Assembly: GCF_901000735.1 (NCBI RefSeq) | Contig: NC_081542.1 | Span: 34,989,859-35,053,858, forward strand | Direction of reading: 5' to 3' | Source of the DNA: Corylus avellana | Taxonomy: Eukaryota > Streptophyta > Magnoliopsida > Fagales > Betulaceae | DNA length: 64,000 nt | Shown: positions 60,135 through 64,000 of the stretch, one piece after another | How positions within the stretch are numbered: position 1 is the stretch's first letter | Layout of the letters: each line of letters begins with the position of its first letter | The notes under the pieces: model-generated | The model's database searches: none | What the model was told of the DNA's origin: nothing | What the model saw: only the letters and a program-made list of their open reading frames with translations | Made by a program: the position numbers and the translations under genes

Positions 60135-60225
60135 CACATTCCTTAGCTTTTACAATCATTATTCCTTGGTTCGGCCACATTCCTTAGCTTTTCGAATCTT
60201 TATTCCTTGGTTCGGCCACCACCAA
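60135..60225 (+). repeat. About 41-bp tandem duplication
   Basis: 'ttccttagctttt' through 'attccttggttcggccac' occurs twice in tandem (about 60139-60179 and 60180-60220) with few differences. Confidence 0.8.
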
Positions 60226-60354
60226 CCTGGCCTTTGAGGTGGTTGAACTATCTCTTTTGGCTAATAGGGCTGGTTCAGAGGGTTGCCCCTTCGGTTATTG
60301 GGGGTTATTCAGCCACTCTCAAAGACACCAAAGAAGTGGTTGACTACGGACTTA

Positions 60355-60490
60355 ACTTGGATTCAGTTCTAGTTGGAACTAGATTCGTCGGAATTGGGAC
60401 ATGTGTCCTATAACAGGACTATCAAAACACAAAGGATATGTGTCCCAATCTTAACGGATCCAGTTTCAACTGAAACTAGACCCGAGCTTG
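60355..60490. mobile_element. Foldback MITE-like inverted repeat
   Basis: The left arm from 'ggattcagttctagttggaa' to 'ggacatgtgtcct' and the right arm from 'aggatatgtgtccca' to 'gaaactagaccc' are imperfect inverse complements over about 50 bp with a short loop. It is non-coding. Confidence 0.65.
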
Positions 60491-61566
60491 ATCCGTCAGC
60501 GACACTTTTGTTTTCACCCATTTAATTTTTTTTCTTGATTTTGATAAGGAAATTATCCTAATTTTTCTTACAAATGCAAGATTTTAGGCATTGTATCGGC
60601 AATACCTAAAATATTAGGGGGAATCCGAATACGAAAGCAAACACTAAACCCAGGACACAACGTAATGGCAATTCAGTGAATTCACATGATCTCATGCTTA
60701 GGTTTTTTTTCCCCCTAATTTTTTTAACAGGTACGACAATTGCTTAGCTAACCACATTAACAATAGTGCTAGAGGATGTGGTAATTACAAAAATTGAAGT
60801 CTTGAGGACAAAAAATTACTTATAAAAAAATAGCATAGAGTAAATAATTATGGATAAAGTTTAAGATAATGAATTTCTTCAGTAGTAATCATTTATTAGG
60901 ACTCTCATCTATTGGCAGTGGGAATTTTTAAATAAAATCCAGGTCGATAATATTTTGCAATTTCTCTTTTCCATAAAAAAAAAAAAAGAAATAGGCCAGG
61001 TTACGTCGTATGAATCAAACTTGTAATAGTCTTATTGCACCGAATCAAATTACTTAATAAAAGAAGGTCTCCATGCAAACTCTCAAATCTTGTCTTCTAT
61101 AATCAAGAATAGACAAATTAATAATGTCGCTGATCTTGTTCTCAAATCTAATATTTGGTTTTTTGGACTTGCAATGGGTCTGAAGGAAATTTTAATTGCT
61201 AATTTGAATTAATTTGTTGTTGTGTTTTGCATGTTGTTGTAATAATTAAGAATCCTTGTTTGGCGAGGATGGGGAATCCTTTATGATTAGGACTTTTAGC
61301 CTATTGAATGTAACTAAATTCATGGTAGTTAAAGTAGTTTGGTTTTACAATAAAAAATAATATTTAGTTAAAGTTGAGAAATATTTAGAGAGTTTGCTAT
61401 TTGATAGTCTTAAAAAGTGACTAGCTATATCTAATAAAGTGCATTTTGAAAGTTAAATTTAACTAAATTTTGAATAACTTGATGTGGATCCTCTTATATG
61501 TGTGATCGGCAAGATGTAAAAGAAGTATCAAATTACATAAATACCCCTCTAACCTTCTGTTTCTTA

Positions 61567-62142
61567 GAGCTTCTTGCAACCTCACCAAAACCATTTTTTG
61601 ATTAAATTGGTGAGGTAATTTAACCAAAATTGCCTAAATGTCCACTTTTCATCCTCACAACTTTAACAAAAAAAAGTAGTGAGGTGAACAGTACTGACGA
61701 AATTTAAAAATTACTATTCACTTACTTACTGATTAAATAAATATAATTTCACTCTCCCTTTTTGCTTTTTGTTTCTCTCCTTTTTTTATTTTTTATTTTA
61801 TTTTATTTTTTTAAAATTTGAAAATATGACCGCTAGGATAAGACACAAATTCAAAAGTATAACAGTTAGAAAAATTACAAATTTTAAAAAATATTACCGT
61901 TAGAATAAGACAAATATTCTTAAAATAGACCATTAAGAAAATACAAACATTCAAAAATATAAAAGTTAGAGAAGGAATAAACAAATATTTAAAAATTAAA
62001 ATTTAAATGGAATAGTAAAAGTGGATTGTTAAAGTAGTGATGATGCTATGGGTGCTCTAAAAAGGTGAATTGTTAAAATAACCAAAAGTTTACTTTTTGT
62101 TATTTTGTTGATTCAAATTTGGTGAGACTGTTAGGAATGCTC
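61567..62142. mobile_element. Harbinger-like non-autonomous element
   Basis: The left end GAGCTTCTTGCAACCTCACC and the inverse of the right end GAGCATTCCTAACAGTCTCACC are inverted repeats, with TTA on both sides (61564-61566 and 62143-62145). The 576-bp AT-rich body has no open frame. Confidence 0.72.
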
Positions 62143-62145
62143 TTA

Positions 62146-62355
62146 GAGGGCAGTAAACGAGCCGAGCTTTGGCAAACTCAAACCGACTCGTCTTAGATGT
62201 TGACTAAACGAGCCGAGCTCGAGCTCAAGCCAAACTATGAAAACCTTGGCTCGGCTCGACTTGTTGAGAAGGTTTAGTAGCTCGAGCGCAGGATCGACAA
62301 AAGGATAAGTTCAAGCCAAGCCCTCGTGAAGCTCGACTCGACTAGAGCTTGAGGT
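62146..62355. mobile_element. hAT-like MITE fragment (GAGC-rich)
   Basis: 'cagtaaacgagccgagctt' at the left and repeated 'gagctcgagctc', 'ggctcggctcg' motifs resemble the block at 59580-59866. It directly abuts the Harbinger-like element. Confidence 0.45.
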
Positions 62356-62546
62356 GTGGTATTTCCCATTTGCAACAAATAAAAACAAAGAGAAAGCTTA
62401 AGGATATACGAGAAAAAATGTTATTGATGGACACAATAACATTAACAAGTGTGATGGTTTGGCAGCTGGGCACAACAATTCGAAGTGGTGCTATACAGTA
62501 AGAGCACTAGCAGCAACTTCCTTATAGTTCATTCACTTCCCTAAGT

Positions 62547-62808
62547 TTTTATGCCAGGCATATCAGTATGAATATGAGGTAGGAGATGCAACTTCGCATA
62601 TGCATAATGTTACGAAGGGTTGCATATGATGGTTTTAATGCTGGGCATATCGGTATGTATATGAGGCAGTAGATGCAACTGCGCATATGCATAAAGTTAC
62701 GAGTGATTGCATATAATGATTTTTATGCTAGACGTATCAGTGTGCAAATGAGATGAGAGACGCAACCGTACATATGTACATTGTTATGGATAGATGATGC
62801 ATGATGAC
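62547..62808 (+). repeat. Three-copy tandem repeat of about 87 bp
   Basis: Units start at about 62547, 62633 and 62720 with TTTTATGC(C/T)(A/G)GGCATATC, and each holds a GCATATGC-type palindrome and an 'ttacga' box. The third unit is the most diverged. Confidence 0.85.
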
Positions 62809-64000
62809 TTTCCATATGTTTTGTTGCTTAGTTATGCTTCTGAATTTGTGTTCACCCTAAATAGTGAATGCATGTATATGGGTGTAACTAAGCTATATAA
62901 TATGTAGGCATGTATAACGTTAGATGGGTTAGTATGCGCATGTTCTGAGAGTGAAAGATCGGGCTTACATATACTCACACGGCTGATATAGTATGATTTT
63001 AAATGATGGACTATTTTGGAAAGCCTAGTAAGTCTTATACTACTGAAGTCTCTATTTCATGGAAATGATGGGCTCATAATTTTGCTTGCATCATGGGTGG
63101 TGGTGAATCCCATGTTGCAGACAATGTTGTTGATGTTGATGCAGGTACAGAGACCATAGATGATGACCTAATGGCTTTGTATTTGGGTTACTATGATGTC
63201 TAAGGCTTAGATGCGTTGGATGTTTATTTTGTTGAACTAGTCGTTAGTTCTCTTTTGTAGAGCATTTATGTATATGCTTAGAAATTGATATTTTGTATAT
63301 GACTTGTGTCGGATGTGACATTTTTGAATAGCCATTCTTTTGTATGTAAAACTTTATTCACATAGATGTATTTGTCTAATGTTATTTATATTCCGCTGCA
63401 AAGATATCTGATGAATCATTGATGATGCATGTAGCTCTGTGTGGCATATTATACTGTCAATCAGGTTAATACATGGGTTCATGGCATACTGTGGTATCGC
63501 CATGTCATTGTGACAATTTGCTTTGTTGTAGGTTATCAATTTTTAAAAGAAAAACTTTTACTCATGTTTTTATCAAGCGGGTCGTCACAGTTTCATTCAT
63601 AAATGTACGAATTTATGTGATTTCTATACATTTATTTGTATGTTTCTAGAGAGATTTAGATTTGGAGTGTTTTTACAGCAAAACGACGGAGCACAAAGCT
63701 GAAATTTTAAGTGATTGTTCTGTTTGATGTGTTATTGCTAAGGATTCAATGAGGAAAATAATGAAACTAAGTCTTTGTGAAATTTTATGGTGACATTTTA
63801 TTATTACAGCAATTTTAGACAAGTTAGTCATGAGTAATGAGAAATAGTATGTTCCAATATTTGGAAATGTATTTTATTTTTGTGTTATAGGTTTATGATG
63901 TGCGTTATGTAGATACATTTACATGCATCTTTATAGTGGATATGTTCTAATTTGTTACTCTCTAACTGTTTTTTGTAAGAAAATGTATGTCAGTGTATTG
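62809..64000. other. Right end of window without recognised gene
   Basis: AT-rich DNA. One short open frame (63093-63203, 36 residues, starting MGGGESHVADNVVDVDAGTE, acidic) could be the last exon of an unknown gene, but nothing else supports it. Confidence 0.4.

Noticed and set aside
62547..62808. CRISPR-like array
   Set aside because: Contiguous diverged tandem units with no spacers, in a plant nuclear sequence.
63093..63203. Last exon of an unknown gene (36 acidic residues)
   Set aside because: It is too short and unsupported by splice partners or family similarity; kept only as a remark.

Overview
This is a stretch of nuclear genome from a flowering plant, most likely a eudicot. The evidence is long AT-rich introns with GT-AG junctions, two housekeeping genes spread over 10-16 kb each, and a dense load of plant-type transposable elements (LINE tails, tRNA-derived SINEs, Copia-type LTR elements, hAT and Harbinger-like elements). 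I cannot name the species.

Layout. Positions 1-16042 (+) hold the last 13 coding exons (629 codons) of VPS3, the plant TGFBRAP1-like subunit of the CORVET tethering complex; its N-terminal part lies left of the window. Positions 28286-42744 (-) hold a complete 11-exon LCAT4-like gene (533 aa; a cytosolic phospholipase A / lecithin:cholesterol acyltransferase-like enzyme). The two genes converge. Between them, 17210-23172 and 23273-30349 are two near-identical copies of one segment, meeting at a run of exactly 100 Ns. The end of the left contig and the start of the right contig overlap completely, so the second set of LCAT4 3' exons (21111-23172) is most simply an unmerged allelic overlap rather than a real duplication. 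The two copies differ by a 576-bp solo LTR with a 5-bp target duplication and by two other insertions or deletions.

From about 43 kb to the right end I see no intact host gene. This part holds a pol-less, Copia-type LTR element with a broken gag (45590 to about 50009). It is followed by LTR fragments, then by a decayed hAT element (52228 to about 58671). The hAT transposase gene is split by a 988-bp solo LTR, and a non-autonomous hAT that itself contains another non-autonomous hAT sits just downstream. Next comes an isolated fragment of an oligopeptide transporter (OPT) gene, and then AT-rich DNA with MITE-like elements and an 87-bp tandem repeat. The introns of both genes carry many 5'-truncated LINEs, two SINEs with intact target duplications are present (one of them in an LCAT4 intron), and several MITEs lie in the VPS3 introns.

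The two genes act in unrelated processes: vesicle tethering on the endosome-to-vacuole route, and phospholipid hydrolysis. No operon-like or clustered pathway is present. I found no CRISPR array, no true tRNA or rRNA gene and no convincing new biological system. The most informative observations are the assembly overlap and the datable nested insertions.
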